64,000 nt of DNA, taken from the NCBI GenBank assembly GCA_945910005.1, contig OX246745.1, positions 39,945,919-40,009,918 of the forward strand. Reading direction: 5' to 3'. The notes under the pieces are model-generated. The model did no database searches. It was not told the DNA's origin and was given only the letters and a program-made list of their open reading frames with translations. Position 1 is the first letter of the stretch, and the number at the start of each line of letters is the position of its first letter. The position numbers were made by a program, and so were the translations under genes. Source of the DNA: Isoperla grammatica. Its lineage: Eukaryota; Arthropoda; Insecta; Plecoptera; Perlodidae. This document shows positions 40,820 to 52,849 of the stretch, piece after piece.

Positions 40820-41288
40820 TTACTCACCCGGATCTTCAATTCAATATCCTCATTTTGATTCCTACAAATCTCAACCATATTTTAGGCGTTATTTACAAAC
40901 CCTTGGCATTGAATTTAATGTAAAAACTTTAATTACATTAATTATAATTTATAATAGTTATTAGTTATTAATAATTAATATAAATTGTAATGCATTAAGA
41001 ATTAAGAATATAAAATAACCTTTTACTTTAAGTCAATGTTCTTGGTGTAATGCATAAACCCGGATAATAACCATTGAGTCGATGGTTAGTATCCCGCTCG
41101 GCAATATCCAAAGAAAAATTGTTGTTTGCAGAAAGGAACTATTTAGGAACTTAGTTCCATTTTGAAAGGAACTAAGGAATGCCCCAGTTCCTTTTCTATT
41201 TTAGAGGAACTTGGAACTGGAAAGAGTTCCTTTTTCCTTGCGTGGAACTGGAACTAGGTCCATTTTTTAAGGAACTTACCCAACACTG

Positions 41289-43477
41289 CTCTCAACCTAT
41301 CTAAAACTGCATTCACAGCTTTCCACCTAAGAGAGAATAAGACTGAAATACAGTAGTGAGTAACTTCATAATACAGGACAAATATAAATGCAACTGTGTA
41401 ACTCCCAAATAAACAAAAATAGTGAGTTTACCCCATTATACTGCAGTAGGCCTATCATTCATAAAGAAATTACAAACAACACATTATTTGGATATCACCA
41501 CAGATAAATAATTAGGGTATGTAGTGAATTTGTTATATGTATGAGGTATTACAATGGATGATAAATTAAATTGGGAGCCACATACGTGTCAAAGATAATA
41601 TAAACAAATTAGGATTAATTTAACTTATTCTTTCATTTTCATTTGTTATATCATGAGTGTATATTGCAGTTAATAAGAAACAACCAACTATATTGCCATT
41701 GTAAAAAGCAGAAGCTCATTTTGGTCAGTAAATAAACACTACTATTGTACTACTATAAATTATATAGACTAAAACAAATACTAAATTTTAATAATACGTG
41801 TCACCAATTCAACTCCGTCGGCTCGGCCTCGAACCCACGGTCTCCACAGACGACAGACCCGTAGAAGTACTGGGGCGTAGCTCTAGGGGTGGTTCTCACA
41901 TCACTGGGATCGGGACATACCAATCCTGGCAGTTTAGGTCTTAGGTGACAAGACTTTGGTTCAAACAATAAAGGAACCATTTATTGAATTATACTAACAC
42001 ATTGAGCCTTTGTGGCCGAGTCATGGCGAATCTGTCTATGGGCATTCCAGGTCCTATGGTTTCAACCTTCCTATCCAGAGGGTAGCTGTAGTACCCCTAC
42101 CTTGGCTTCCCGGTGGTTATCCCTGACCCCGTGATGTGGTTCGGTTCCTTGGTCCATCTCCCCGATTCGCCTCCGTTCCACCTTGGCACAGGTCTACCTC
42201 TTCCGTTCCATGATTGAATGCCCCGAATTCCCTTCGCGAGTCTACCCACGTAGACTGTCCTACGTTCAACCCCTGTCAACCCCAACTTGCGTTGGCCCCC
42301 TCATAGTAAACGGCACCCTGTTTAATAACTTGTCTTCTAATTAGGCAGAAAAGATACAGTCAGCCACAGGAGGGGAAGAAAGTGGTCTTGTGTCAATCCA
42401 TCATGAAAGGTTATATAATGAAAAGCAATTTTAAACTTTCTGGGAAATACTAAGCTCTTATTTGTGCATCAATGGATATGGTAATGTTAAAAAATAAAAC
42501 AGAGTACCAACATAGTAAACGATAAGTTTTTTTGAGTACTTCCACAAACATAATCTAAATAATACATTATTGAGTAAAGTAGTGATGAAGTACATATTTT
42601 ACCATTGGATTGTTTATCACAATGTTTATGCAGCAGTAAGAAATTCATTGTTAAAATACGTAGGTAGGGCATTAACCAATACAAAATCTCTATGTACATA
42701 AAACACACGTTTAGAACACTGTTGTACGCCTTATTGTCATGTCAGTACCAGTTTTCTTGTTTCTATGCTTCATTCAGCTAAGATTTAGGTGAGCTTGATT
42801 TCAGACTCTTACTTCCGAGCCGAGCCTGTACACATTTTCAAACGACATTGTCTGCTGTCCACTTTATTTTTTTAATCCAATATGCCTATGCAAAGGAATA
42901 CATAATGTAATTCTCATATGATCAAGCTGTACGAGTAAGCTTTATTTGGGTCGAGCAAGATGTAAACATTATTCTTGATTTCAATGGAGATTTGAGATTG
43001 AGCATGTATGTATCACGAATCATGATAGAAAACCGATTTTGCCTCAAATTCTTCCAACTTTGTTAATTTGGCCTATAATAAAAATTAAATTTAAGCAAAA
43101 TTGCTCTAAACCTGGGATTAATTGTAAATTATTACCAAATCTTAAAAAAATGGCAAGAAATTTCAAAAGTCATCATGCAATTTTTGAGAGTAGGTCGAGC
43201 AAGCGGGCAGGGGAAAGCTCTGCTTGAACTTTCGAGACATTTTGAGTCTTGCACAGCCTCAATAAATCCATTATCTCTGAAACGGTACTACTGTGAATAT
43301 TTGTAACATTGTCACGATAGTTGCAATACAATCTTCTCTATACTTTTTAACTACGTCGAGTCCATTTCTCATCATAAATGGAGAAGAAAATGTCTTTAAA
43401 CCCCCAGGCAAGGTTAATACTCCACATTTTAAATGCTCAAACTTGCCTACACTGCCATAGATTACAATATTTTCTTA
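41289..43477. other. Gene-free stretch with a GC-richer patch
   Basis: No supported gene. 41810-42310 is richer in GC than its surroundings and holds tRNA-like boxes: GGTTCGAGGCC on the minus strand near 41828, and TGGCCGAGTCATGG near 42013 with GGTTTCAACC near 42058. These could be tRNA-derived SINE or other retroelement relics. The rest is AT-rich and unassigned. Confidence 0.4.
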
Positions 43478-43485
43478 ATCTACAT

Positions 43486-43656
43486 CAGGCCTGGACAATC
43501 TTTTTTATCAGGGGGCCAAATTATGATTTTCTGTATGTGCTGCAGGCCAAATTATTAGTGCATCCATAATTATTTAAACTTTTTTTCCAAATCAAACTGC
43601 AGTCTATTGACAATGGTGTCTTCACACAGTGTCACGGCCTAGGTTGCCCAGGCCTG
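43486..43656. mobile_element. Short hAT MITE with perfect TSD
   Basis: 171 bp with ends CAGGCCTGGACAATC (left) and CAGGCCTGGGCAACC (right, minus strand). The 8-bp flanks at 43478-43485 and 43657-43664 are both ATCTACAT. There is no coding capacity; it is a deletion derivative moved by a hAT transposase in trans. Confidence 0.9.
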
Positions 43657-43664
43657 ATCTACAT

Positions 43665-44948
43665 CATATTGTTGTATCTGTCTGCCCGCAATGTTGTCAT
43701 CTTGCTTGAACATGCTAGCCATTGCTATTCTGTCTCGCTCGTACAACTTGAACACATGAATAACATCAGTTTAAGAAGACTCGGCTCCAAATTGAGCGTT
43801 TTACCATCCTCGGCTTAGCAAAACATTCAGATCAGTAAATTGGATTGCAGTAGTAAACACTTTGAACAATTAATCGGCTCAATTAAGTTTAAAATTTAAT
43901 GCATATCAATATCATATATATCCCAAACTATAACCTCTCAATATATTTATATAATATTTAATAGACAAAGCTCACAGTTCAAAAGTCAATATGGTATATT
44001 AAAAACATTCTTACAAGTTACTAAAAGCCACTTGAGCCCAAAAGGTGAAAACTAAGGCTAGTGATGTACTTTCAGGACAACATAAAGATGCCACATAGCC
44101 AAAGTAAAATTTTATAAAAAGAAATTGTCAAATCGTGTGTTTAAATTGGTATCAATTGTCCCGCTTAATGTACACACAGACAATTATTTAAAAATAGTTC
44201 ACACATACCAACATAAACGAGTAAATGCTGGGCAATCATTTTACACTCTTGGGAATCACTGGAAATAATGTTCATTTAACGCCCTGCATGATTCGCTACG
44301 ATAATACCTCCCTTCATATTATGTCACTTTAAATAGGGCAGTTTATCTGTACAACCACACCAATGGTCACTACAAAAATTAAACAGTGAAACTACTATCT
44401 AGATTTAAAATACCTCAGTTTTACTTTGGAGGTTTGTACATGTATTATATAGGTAGTGCATTATTGTCATTATTGAACAAACTGAACTCTCTACCATACA
44501 AAGTGTGCATGGAAACAAGTTCATTAAGTTTTACAAGTATTTAAATGGATAATAAATTATGTGATTTAATTTATTTCAGGATAAAAAAACCATTTAATGA
44601 GTGGGCATTATGGACACATGCCCTTAATATCAAGGTTTGTGCTTACGTTAACATGTGTGGGATACAAGACAGGACACTGAATTTTCTTTCAACATTTGTC
44701 TTCAAATGGTATTAGTATCATTTTGGTTTCATAGAATCCACATAGATGCTTTAGACAGGTAGTGATTGGAAGCTGACTAACACAACTGTAACATATGCTA
44801 GAGGATACCTTTCTCTTCAACCTTCAGCATTAGCTCAGATATTGTGACTTTAACACATTATAAATAGGTACTCCAACTAGTAGTATGTAGGAATAGCATT
44901 TTCAAACTGAATATTTAGCACTTTCATAAAAAGAATGTATATACAGTA
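43665..44948. other. Gene-free AT-rich stretch
   Basis: No coding region, RNA gene or tandem repeat is seen. It could be intron or intergenic DNA. The last 8 bases (ATACAGTA, 44941-44948) are the left TSD of the next hAT element. Confidence 0.5.
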
Positions 44949-45557
44949 CAGGGGCGGATCCAGGACCTCTCCAAGGGGGGGGCGACTTAGGTGGCGCAGC
45001 GCCGGGGGGTCTGGGGGGCGGGGGCGCGGCCCCCCAGTTTAGCCCCGCAGGGAAAAATTTTCTAAGGCATTTTTTTAAAAACGTGTTTTAATGGCTTTAG
45101 AGATGGTATATTACAATATGTTTTATTTGCAGTTGTGCACTAAAATAGGCCTTGGAGGGAGGTAAAATATGGGAGTTTATGATATTCTTTTCAGAAATAC
45201 ACTTTTAGATAATTAAATTGGCCTTTATTGAACAACCCCCAAGGCCCAAGCCCAACAACAAACTGAACGAATTCCCTTTATTTATTACCGGCGTAGCTAA
45301 TGTGTTTCTACCCTCAAGTTTTCAAAATCAGTGTTCACATTAATGTTAGTGGATGAGCGTAGTTAAGACTTTAATTTCGCTACCCTTTCGCTACCCTCGC
45401 CCCCCAAATTTTAATTTTAATTTGTAAAAAACTATAATCGCAACAAAACATCGATATTTCTGGTGATTGAACATATTCATTTCATATAAAAATTAGCTTT
45501 TTAAGAATCAAGGGGGGGGCGATCGCCCCTACCGCCCCCCCCCTGGATCCGCCACTG
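44949..45557. mobile_element. Non-autonomous hAT element with perfect TSD
   Basis: 609 bp with ends CAGGGGCGGATCCAGG (left) and CAGTGGCGGATCCAGG (right, minus strand), one mismatch in 16. The flanks 44941-44948 and 45558-45565 are both ATACAGTA. No transposase is readable. A long GC hairpin lies near the left end (stem 45011-45019 with 45029-45037), and G or C runs lie next to both ends. Confidence 0.92.
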
Positions 45558-45888
45558 ATACAGTATAACCTAGTTAATTCAAACTCTCATAATTTAAATA
45601 TATATGTAATTCAAAGTTGTGATCAAGTCTCTGCTGACAGTTAGAGTATAAGGCTTATTTTTAAATGTTCATTTAGTTTAAAATTTGGTAATTTTGATTG
45701 TTTTTTTTAAGGGTCCCTTGCAATTTGAATTAAAGAGGTTTTACTGTTTTACATGTTTGTGCATGATTTGCCAACGTACTTTCGTACCAATGAAGTGGAG
45801 TCAACCTCAACCTGCATCAGGTGGGGCTATAGTGATCCTGTTCATATGGGAGAACATGCCATAAAACAAGCTATGCACTTCCAGCATA

Positions 45889-46140
45889 GCAGTATTTAAG
45901 CTGTCACTAAAAAAGCATTTGTTAGACAATAGTTTTTATACCATGGCAGAATATTTTAATCATGTGTAAATATGTACAATGCTGCAGTTCAAGCATTCTC
46001 CTAAGTCATATCAGTTCTAATCAATTTAATATCTCACTTTAGATATTGTCTTAGTTTTAAGTAATCATTAACTAGTACCAATGTACGCTGGTAATGTAAT
46101 GTAATGTAATGTAATGTAATGTAATGTAATGTAATGTAAT
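45889..46140 (+). pseudogene. LINE 3' end: RT C-terminal relic plus (GTAAT)n tail
   Basis: 45889-45969 reads as 26 codons and a stop, with LKKHLLDNSFYTMAEYF, which resembles the last residues of Jockey/CR1-like reverse transcriptases. About 120 bp of AT-rich 3' UTR follows and then (GTAAT)10, the kind of short tandem tail some LINEs end in. Nothing upstream could be joined confidently in frame, so this is an old 3' fragment. Confidence 0.55.
46091..46140. repeat. (GTAAT)10 microsatellite
   Basis: Ten perfect copies of GTAAT. Its position just past a LINE-like 3' UTR suggests it began as a retrotransposon tail. Confidence 0.95.
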
Positions 46141-47362
46141 GGATTTAGTTTTATAAGGATAGCTTTCCATACTCTTATGTTGTAATGGCATTATTATGAG
46201 TACAATAAGAGTCTTATGAATTGTGTAGCGTGCTCAAATGTTAATTGTATGAATGTTATAAATAAATAAATACTGTACTCAATGTTTTGTTGTAGTACAT
46301 TACTACAGTATTTGTATCTGGTCTCTGACGTACATGTGTGTCCTCAAGTCTAGTCTTGTATTAATTATCACAAACAATTCAGTTTTATGTAGGCTATATG
46401 CTGCACAATGTTCTGTTCAAAGGTTGCTACCCTCTGGTCAGGCAAAAGATTAAAATGGTACAAAGAGGTCAGACTCCTTCCAAACCAACATGGCTATCTA
46501 AGCTTGTAGATTTACACTGGGCCTTGAAACCAAAATAAATACATATTAGTAAAAATAAATCCCAACAGAAATCCAAATATTTTCTCTCCCCCCTCCCCCT
46601 TTTAGAACAAGATTCTTCTCAGCCATTAACAAAACTTGTTTCATTTGCATTTCCCAAAGTCTACACATGAACACATTATAATTTTATAAATGATTTTCAT
46701 AGGCAATGAGTTTGGTCAACAAGGTTTGGTCCCAGCAATAAAAATGTCTTTAAACATGAACAGTGAATTGCTTTCTTGTTGTGTCATCAGAAAATGCTTG
46801 TGAAATATTATTCAACGTTTTTATACATATATATATATATATCTATATCTATATTTCCTATATATATATATATATATATTTGATACTACTACTTAGATTA
46901 AGATTAGTAATCTATTGATGAATCAAATCAACAGAAAATGCTGATCAAGTATTATTTGACTGTTACCGGTACATGTATATATATGTTTTTTTATACAATT
47001 CTAATACCTAGGTTAAGTCATTTTTTGTTCGATCGTCAGATAATGCTTACGTGTAATATTAATAACTGGATTACAATCCTACTTTCTAGCTAAGTAATTT
47101 CTTGTTGATCATCAGAAAATGCTTGAGAAACATTATTGAACTGCTTTATATATATAATTATATCTCTATTACTTAGGTAAGTCATTTATGGTTATATGGT
47201 CGAATAATGCTAATGAAATATTAACTGGATTACCTATATATAATCATACATTCTAGAGAATTTCTTTTTAGGTCATCAAACAATGCTTGTGAAATAAAAG
47301 CTAATTTTCTACTTCCTATAGAGCTCATTAATAACGAGAGCTGATTTATTGTGTCAAATAAT
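46141..47362. other. Gene-free AT-rich stretch with TA repeats
   Basis: No gene is seen. TA-rich simple repeats occupy about 46822-46880, and AATAAATAAATA lies near 46260. Loosely repeated phrases of the type TCATCAGAAAATGCTTGTGAAATATTA recur in part at about 46790, 46930, 47110, 47210 and 47275 (spacing about 70-180 bp), perhaps an ancient degenerate tandem repeat. Confidence 0.5.
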
Positions 47363-47370
47363 ACTAAAAT

Positions 47371-47984
47371 TAGGGATGGGCGAACATTAGAAATTCCGAA
47401 CCCAAACGGAACTTTTTTTGAAGTTCGGTTCGGTTCGAATTCGAAATTTAAGGTTCGAGTTTGTGTTTGATCAAAATAACAAACTTTAATCGAACTTAAT
47501 CTTCAAATTACGTCGTAAATAATGATTTTGCATAATATTCTCGTAAAACATGACAAACGGTGAACAACGCCATATTGAGTATCAATATCACAGCTGACTA
47601 GTGACTTTGCAGTGCCTTGAAAATGTATCTGGTCCCGTGTAGTGGGCTGTGCGTGGCTGTGATTGGCCGGATCCGTCATTTCCGCACGGCTTGTGGTCGG
47701 GCGTGTATTAGTACATAGGCGCTACGCAAGGTTGCGCGAGCGTGACAGGCCGATAACAGTGTTGTCCTGCTACTGTCGACTTCGTCGTAGTTAGACTCGT
47801 CCAATTTCTAGTCCGCCCACTCCCACCATCACTCGCAAAGCCGATCATCAATTCGTCAGTTGTCGGCAATTTTAAGATATGTATGGGAAAGGGAAATTTC
47901 GGTTCGAGTTCAAAATTCTCAACTTTTTTGTTTAGAAGTTCGAGTTTGGTTCGAAACCAAAAAATCAAGGTTCTCCCATCCCTA
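47371..47984. mobile_element. Non-autonomous hAT element with perfect TSD
   Basis: 614 bp with ends TAGGGATGGGCGAAC (left) and TAGGGATGGGAGAACC (right, minus strand). The flanks 47363-47370 and 47985-47992 are both ACTAAAAT. Many TTCGA/GTTCGG motifs lie within 100 bp of both ends and are probably subterminal binding repeats. A 122-codon minus-strand open frame across the right half has no recognisable domain. Confidence 0.92.
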
Positions 47985-47992
47985 ACTAAAAT

Positions 47993-48572
47993 GTTTCTTG
48001 GTGATGCAGATAAAAATATCAAATTGTTTATAAAAAACAAATGACTAGAAAGAAGTGAACCTGGTATGAAGGACAATCCAAACTATTTCACGTGTTGATC
48101 ATAAGAAAGCAGTAAATATATCAGAATAAACCAATAAAATACTTAAAATACACATAGACATAAATAATAAATGGCTCCATTCGAGCTCTGGATTGCTTGA
48201 TCGCATTCTAAGTGAAACCTCGTTTGTACCCGTGCAGAGGAAGTGCGCTGACAACACAGTTAGACATTGCTCTCGGGCAAAGGAGACTCAATTCCCGGAG
48301 AGACAGCCACGGCCTTTCGGACTGGGCTCAATATCATCTGGAAGCAAGAACAACTCCGTAAGGTACAACGTCCACATGCTTCCCTCCTGTTACAAGTGTT
48401 ATGTCACTTATTACTTAGTTGGTTACAGCGGATTATTTAGTGAAAACAGATCCAGTAAACACTTGAGAGTAAATACACACACCATCGTAAGTCCTAACCA
48501 CTGTAATGCCCATAATAGGCAAATATGCACATGCACGACACTCACACGTAGGTACTGTCTTTACTATCGCTA
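47993..48572. other. Unassigned stretch before the 132-bp array
   Basis: An open frame runs from 48193 into the array but shows no known domain, and its C-terminal part is array sequence. No gene is supported. The sequence directly before the array (ACTATCGCTA) is presumably old flanking DNA of the LINE 3' end. Confidence 0.4.
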
Positions 48573-49775
48573 TTCAATACTGTCCACCTTGTTGCAAGAC
48601 TGTCAGGTAAGGGGGCGTCGCCACCCAATAGCTGGGCATACAGAGGAAGCACCAGCCTGACAATCTTGGTGCATCATCTTCAGTGTTCTCATAATCACTC
48701 ATTGTTCAATACTGTCCACCTTGTTGCAAGACTGTCAGGTAAGGGGGCGTCGCCACCCAATAGCTGGGCATACAGAGGAAGCACCAGCCTGACAATCTTG
48801 GTGCATCATCTTCAGTGTTCTCATAATCACTCATTGTTCAATACTGTCCACCTTGTTGCAAGACTGTCAGGTAAGGGGGCGTCGCCACCCAATAGCTGGG
48901 CATACAGAGGAAGCACCAGCCTGACAATCTTGGTGCATCATCTTCAGTGTTCTCATAATCACTCATTGTTCAATACTGTCCACCTTGTTGCAAGACTGTC
49001 AGGTAAGGGGGCGTCGCCACCCAATAGCTGGGCATACAGAGGAAGCACCAGCCTGACAATCTTGGTGCATCATCTTCAGTGTTCTCATAATCACTCATTG
49101 TTCAATACTGTCCACCTTGTTGCAAGACTGTCAGGTAAGGGGGCGTCGCCACCCAATAGCTGGGCATACAGATGAAGCACCAGCCTGACAATCTTGGTGC
49201 ATCATCTTCAGTGTTCTCATAATCACTCATTGTTCAATACTGTCCACCTTGTTGCAAGACTGTCAGGTAAGGGGGCGTCGCCACCCAATAGCTGGGCATA
49301 CAGAGGAAGCACCAGCCTGACAATCTTGGTGCATCATCTTCAGTGTTCTCATAATCACTCATTGTTCAATACTGTCCACCTTGTTGCAAGACTGTCAGGT
49401 AAGGGGGCGTCGCCACCCAATAGCTGGGCATACAGAGGAAGCACCAGCCTGACAATCTTGGTGCATCATCTTCAGTGTTCTCATAATCACTCATTGTTCA
49501 ATACTGTCCACCTTGTTGCAAGACTGTCAGGTAAGGGGGCGTCGCCACCCAATAGCTGGGCATACAGAGGAAGCACCAGCCTGACAATCTTGGTGCATCA
49601 TCTTCAGTGTTCTCATAATCACTCATTGTTCAATACTGTCCACCTTGTTGCAAGACTGTCAGGTAAGGGGGCGTCGCCACCCAATAGTTGGGCATACAGA
49701 GGAAGCACCAGCCTGACAATCTTGGTGCATCATCTTCAGTGTTCTCATAATCACTCATTGTTCAATACTGTCCAC
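48573..49775. repeat. 132-bp minisatellite, left part
   Basis: About nine near-identical head-to-tail 132-bp units (pieces: TTCAATACTGTCCACC, GGTAAGGGGGCGTCGCC, CACCAGCCTGACAATC). Only a few sites vary, such as TAGCTGGG/TAGTTGGG. Since 132 is 44 codons, a plus-strand frame stays open across many units; this is not taken as a gene. The array continues at 51107 after a hAT insertion. Confidence 0.95.
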
Positions 49776-51106
49776 CAATGTTGGGTAGGAACGGATTTTT
49801 TTAGTTCCGTTCCTTGGAACTAGTTCCTTTTTAAGGAACTAAGGAACGGTATAGTTCCTTTTTTCCAACCAGGAACTGTGGAACGCCATAGTTCCAATTT
49901 TCCAGGAACTGTAACTTATTTTCATAAGTTCCTTTTATTTTTACTTGACTGTACAAGCTTTGAAGGACGAAAGCGCCAAAACATAGTTTACTTGCAAGAT
50001 GACAGAAACGAGAAATCCAAAACAACTTTTTTTGTAATATTACATTCTTGTCTACCCATCCCAACCCTCCACCTGCTACGCCACCCCCGCGTGGGGTCTC
50101 CAATTAGTCACACACCAGCACAAGTCGAAGACCCGAAACCGGTGGCTAATCCCAAATCGCTCGTGCGGAATAAGCGTGTCATGTCACTTATAACTGACCG
50201 ACCGTCCAACCCCTCCTATACACAGGTGTGAGAGCAACTCAGACTGTCATTCCGAAATCAAACAAAACATGAAATATATCACTTGTCAACCCATCACATC
50301 AGTCAATGTTCGAATTCATCAACTTCGAATTCATTGGAAACGGGAAGGCTTTGATGATGAAAGATGTGGGGGATGAAAGTGGGGGTGAATTTATTTAGGG
50401 GCAAGGAGCTATCTCAATATTCACTGATCTATTCAATTCTTCGCGACAAGTGCATGTGACAAAAACGCTGTCTCTTTCGATCGTTTTGTTATAATGTCTG
50501 GTGTTCGTGGCAATAACATACTGCCCTTTAAAAAATACAGACCATTTTTCTTTCCGGGCGAAAGTGATATTTTCGGCGACGAAGAAAATTTTTCGGCAAA
50601 ATGCTTGCTTTGTTTACCAGTTAATAAAGTAATCGGTGCTTCGAGGTCATCGCCAGCCAATCAAAAGAAGCACATGCATTTTGATTCCTACAAATCTCAA
50701 CCATATTTTAGGCGTTATTTGCGAACCCTTGGCATTGAATTTAATTTAAAAACTTTAATTAAATTAATTATAATAGTTATTAATAATTAATTTAAATTGT
50801 AATGCATTAAGAATTAACAATATAAAATAACCTCTTACTTTTAGTCAATGTTCTTGGTACTGTATAATGCATAAACCTGGATTTAATAACCATTGAGTCG
50901 AAGTATGCCGCTTGGCAATATCCAAAGAAAAATGGTTGTTTGCAGAAAGGAACTATTTAGGAACTTAGTTCCATTTTGAAAGGAACTAAGGAACGCCCCA
51001 GTTCCTTTTTTTCTAGAGGAACTTGGAACTGGAAAGAGTTCCTTTTTCCTTGCGTGGAACTGGAACTGGAACTAGTTCCATTTTTTAAGGAACTTACCCA
51101 ACACTG
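49776..51106 (+). mobile_element. hAT element (copy B) inserted in the 132-bp array
   Basis: 1,331 bp with ends CAATGTTGGGTAGG (left) and CAGTGTTGGGTAAG (right, minus strand). The flanks 49768-49775 and 51107-51114 are both CTGTCCAC, part of the 132-bp unit, so the insertion went into an existing array. Both arms match copy A at 36.8-41.3 kb, and AGTTCC/GGAAC subterminal motifs are dense. It retains only the zinc-finger start of the transposase. Confidence 0.93.
50494..50790 (+). pseudogene. hAT transposase N-terminal BED-finger fragment
   Basis: A 98-codon frame. Residues about 37-60 show CLLC followed by ASRSSPANQKKHMH, the CxxC...SxxNxxxHxxxH spacing of a BED zinc finger, which binds transposon ends in hAT transposases. 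After about residue 61 the frame enters the element's right arm (shared with copy A near 40856), so an internal deletion removed the rest of the gene. Copy A keeps the opposite, C-terminal, part. Confidence 0.65.
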
Positions 51107-52404
51107 CTGTCCACCTTGTTGCAAGACTGTCAGGTAAGGGGGCGTCGCCACCCAATAGTTGGGCATACAGAGGAAGCACCAGCCTGACAATCTTGGTGCA
51201 TCATCTTCAGTGTTCTCATAATCACTCATTGTTCAATACTGTCCACCTTGTTGCAAGACTGTCAGGTAAGGGGGCGTCGCCACCCAATAGTTGGGCATAC
51301 AGAGGAAGCACCAGCCTGACAATCTTGGTGCATCATCTTCAGTGTTCTCATAATCACTCATTGTTCAATACTGTCCACCTTGTTGCAAGACTGTCAGGTA
51401 AGGGGGCGTCGCCACCCAATAGTTGGGCATACAGAGGAAGCACCAGCCTGACAATCTTGGTGCATCATCTTCAGTGTTCTCATAATCACTCATTGTTCAA
51501 TACTGTCCACCTTGTTGCAAGACTGTCAGGTAAGGGGGCGTCGCCACCCAATAGCTGGGCATACAGAGGAAGCACCAGCCTGACAATCTTGGTGCATCAT
51601 CTTCAGTGTTCTCATAATCACTCATTGTTCAATACTGTCCACCTTGTTGCAAGACTGTCAGGTAAGGGGGCGTCGCCACCCAATAGTTGGGCATACAGAG
51701 GAAGCACCAGCCTGACAATCTTGGTGCATCATCTTCAGTGTTCTCATAATCACTCATTGTTCAATACTGTCCACCTTGTTGCAAGACTGTCAGGTAAGGG
51801 GGCGTCGCCACCCAATAGCTGGGCATACAGAGGAAGCACCAGCCTGACAATCTTGGTGAATCATCTTCAGTGTTCTCATAATCACTCATTGTTCAATACT
51901 GTCCACCTTGTTGCAAGACTGTCAGGTAAGGGGGCGTCGCCACCCAATAGCTGGGCATACAGAGGAAGCACCAGCCTGACAATCTTGGTGCATCATCTTC
52001 AGTGTTCTCATAATCACTCATTGTTCAATACTGTCCACCTTGTTGCAAGACTGTCAGGTAAGGGGGCGTCGCCACCCAATAGCTGGGCATACAGAGGAAG
52101 CACCAGCCTGACAATCTTGGTGCATCATCTTCAGTGTTCTCATAATCACTCATTGTTCAATACTGTCCACCTTGTTGCAAGACTGTCAGGTAAGGGGGCG
52201 TCGCCACCCAATAGCTGGGCATACAGAGGAAGCACCAGCCTGACAATCTTGGTGCATCATCTTCAGTGTTCTCATAATCACTCATTGTTCAATACTGTCC
52301 ACCTTGTTGCAAGACTGTCAGGTAAGGGGGCGTCGCCACCCAATAGCTGGGCATACAGAGGAAGCACCAGCCTGACAATCTTGGTGCATCATCTTCAGTG
52401 TTCT
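51107..52404. repeat. 132-bp minisatellite, right part
   Basis: About ten more units of the 132-bp repeat, continuous with 48573-49775 once the hAT element and one TSD are removed (about 19 units in total). It ends at TGTTCTC, exactly where LINE 3' coding sequence on the minus strand begins. Confidence 0.95.
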
Positions 52405-52715
52405 CTTCACTCCCCTTTCTTCCAGCCACTTCTCTCCACCTATCTCTCTCTGTCCTCCCACCATCTTTCCAACTCAATTACCTCCATTCTTCTCCTCTTG
52501 CTTCCACATCCTGTATTATTTACACTGCCATCTGTCCCCTGGTCTTCCTACACTTCTCTTCCTATGTTCTCTCAAATGCTCTTTTCATTCATTCTCTTTA
52601 GGTGGTCAAACCATTTTAATCTGTTTCTTGCCATTTGAAACATCAGACTCTCAACTTCTACCTGTTTCCTTATTTCACTGCTTCTGACTTAATGCATTTT
52701 TGATATTCCAGCCAT
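52405..52715 (-). pseudogene. LINE reverse transcriptase C-terminal relic
   Basis: Read on the minus strand from 52715, it gives GISKMH, then RLKWFDHLKRMNE, then RDRWREVAGRKGSEEN, with several stops and frame changes. It resembles the C-terminal tail of non-LTR endonuclease-reverse transcriptases and the better preserved copy at 63245-63720 (RWYGHVRRMGE, WRELVGRKESE). The reading frame runs directly into the 132-bp array. Confidence 0.7.
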
Positions 52716-52731
52716 ACTGCCGACGAATTGC

Positions 52732-52845
52732 CAGAGTTGGGGAGTAGCGCGCTACTTTTATCTGTAGCGAAATCGGTAGCACGCTACTTTATTTACATAG
52801 CAAAATGAAGCGATAGCATGCTACGTTTTAAAAGAAGTGTCCCCA
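52732..52845. mobile_element. hAT-like end fragment
   Basis: It begins CAGAGTTGGGGAGTAGCG and repeats TAGCGCGCTAC-like motifs; TCCCCAACACC near 52840 could be the other end. No TSD is found, so the call is tentative. Confidence 0.35.
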
Positions 52846-52849
52846 ACAC

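Larger units (their letters stand above)
36845..41288 (+). mobile_element. Decayed hAT element (copy A) with nested insertions
   Basis: The left arm (about 36845-37320) and right arm (about 40850-41288) match the copy at 49776-51106. The right end reads CCCAACACTG at 41279-41288. The expected left tip (CAATGTTGGGTAGG) is missing and no TSD was found (CTCTCAAC expected), so the left end is truncated or rearranged. Between the arms lie a transposase C-terminal relic, a non-LTR retrotransposon and a small MITE. Many AGTTCC/GGAAC motifs near both ends are likely subterminal repeats. Confidence 0.75.

Noticed and set aside
46091..46140. Telomere-like repeat
   Set aside because: GTAAT is not a known telomere unit, and the run is short and follows a LINE-like 3' UTR.
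47708..48076. 122-codon minus-strand open frame as a gene
   Set aside because: Most of it lies in the right half of a hAT element and crosses the element's TSD; no domain is recognisable.
48193..52638. Plus-strand open frames of 155-481 codons over the 132-bp repeat
   Set aside because: 132 bp is 44 codons, so the frame stays open by periodicity. The sequence is better explained as LINE-derived DNA on the other strand.
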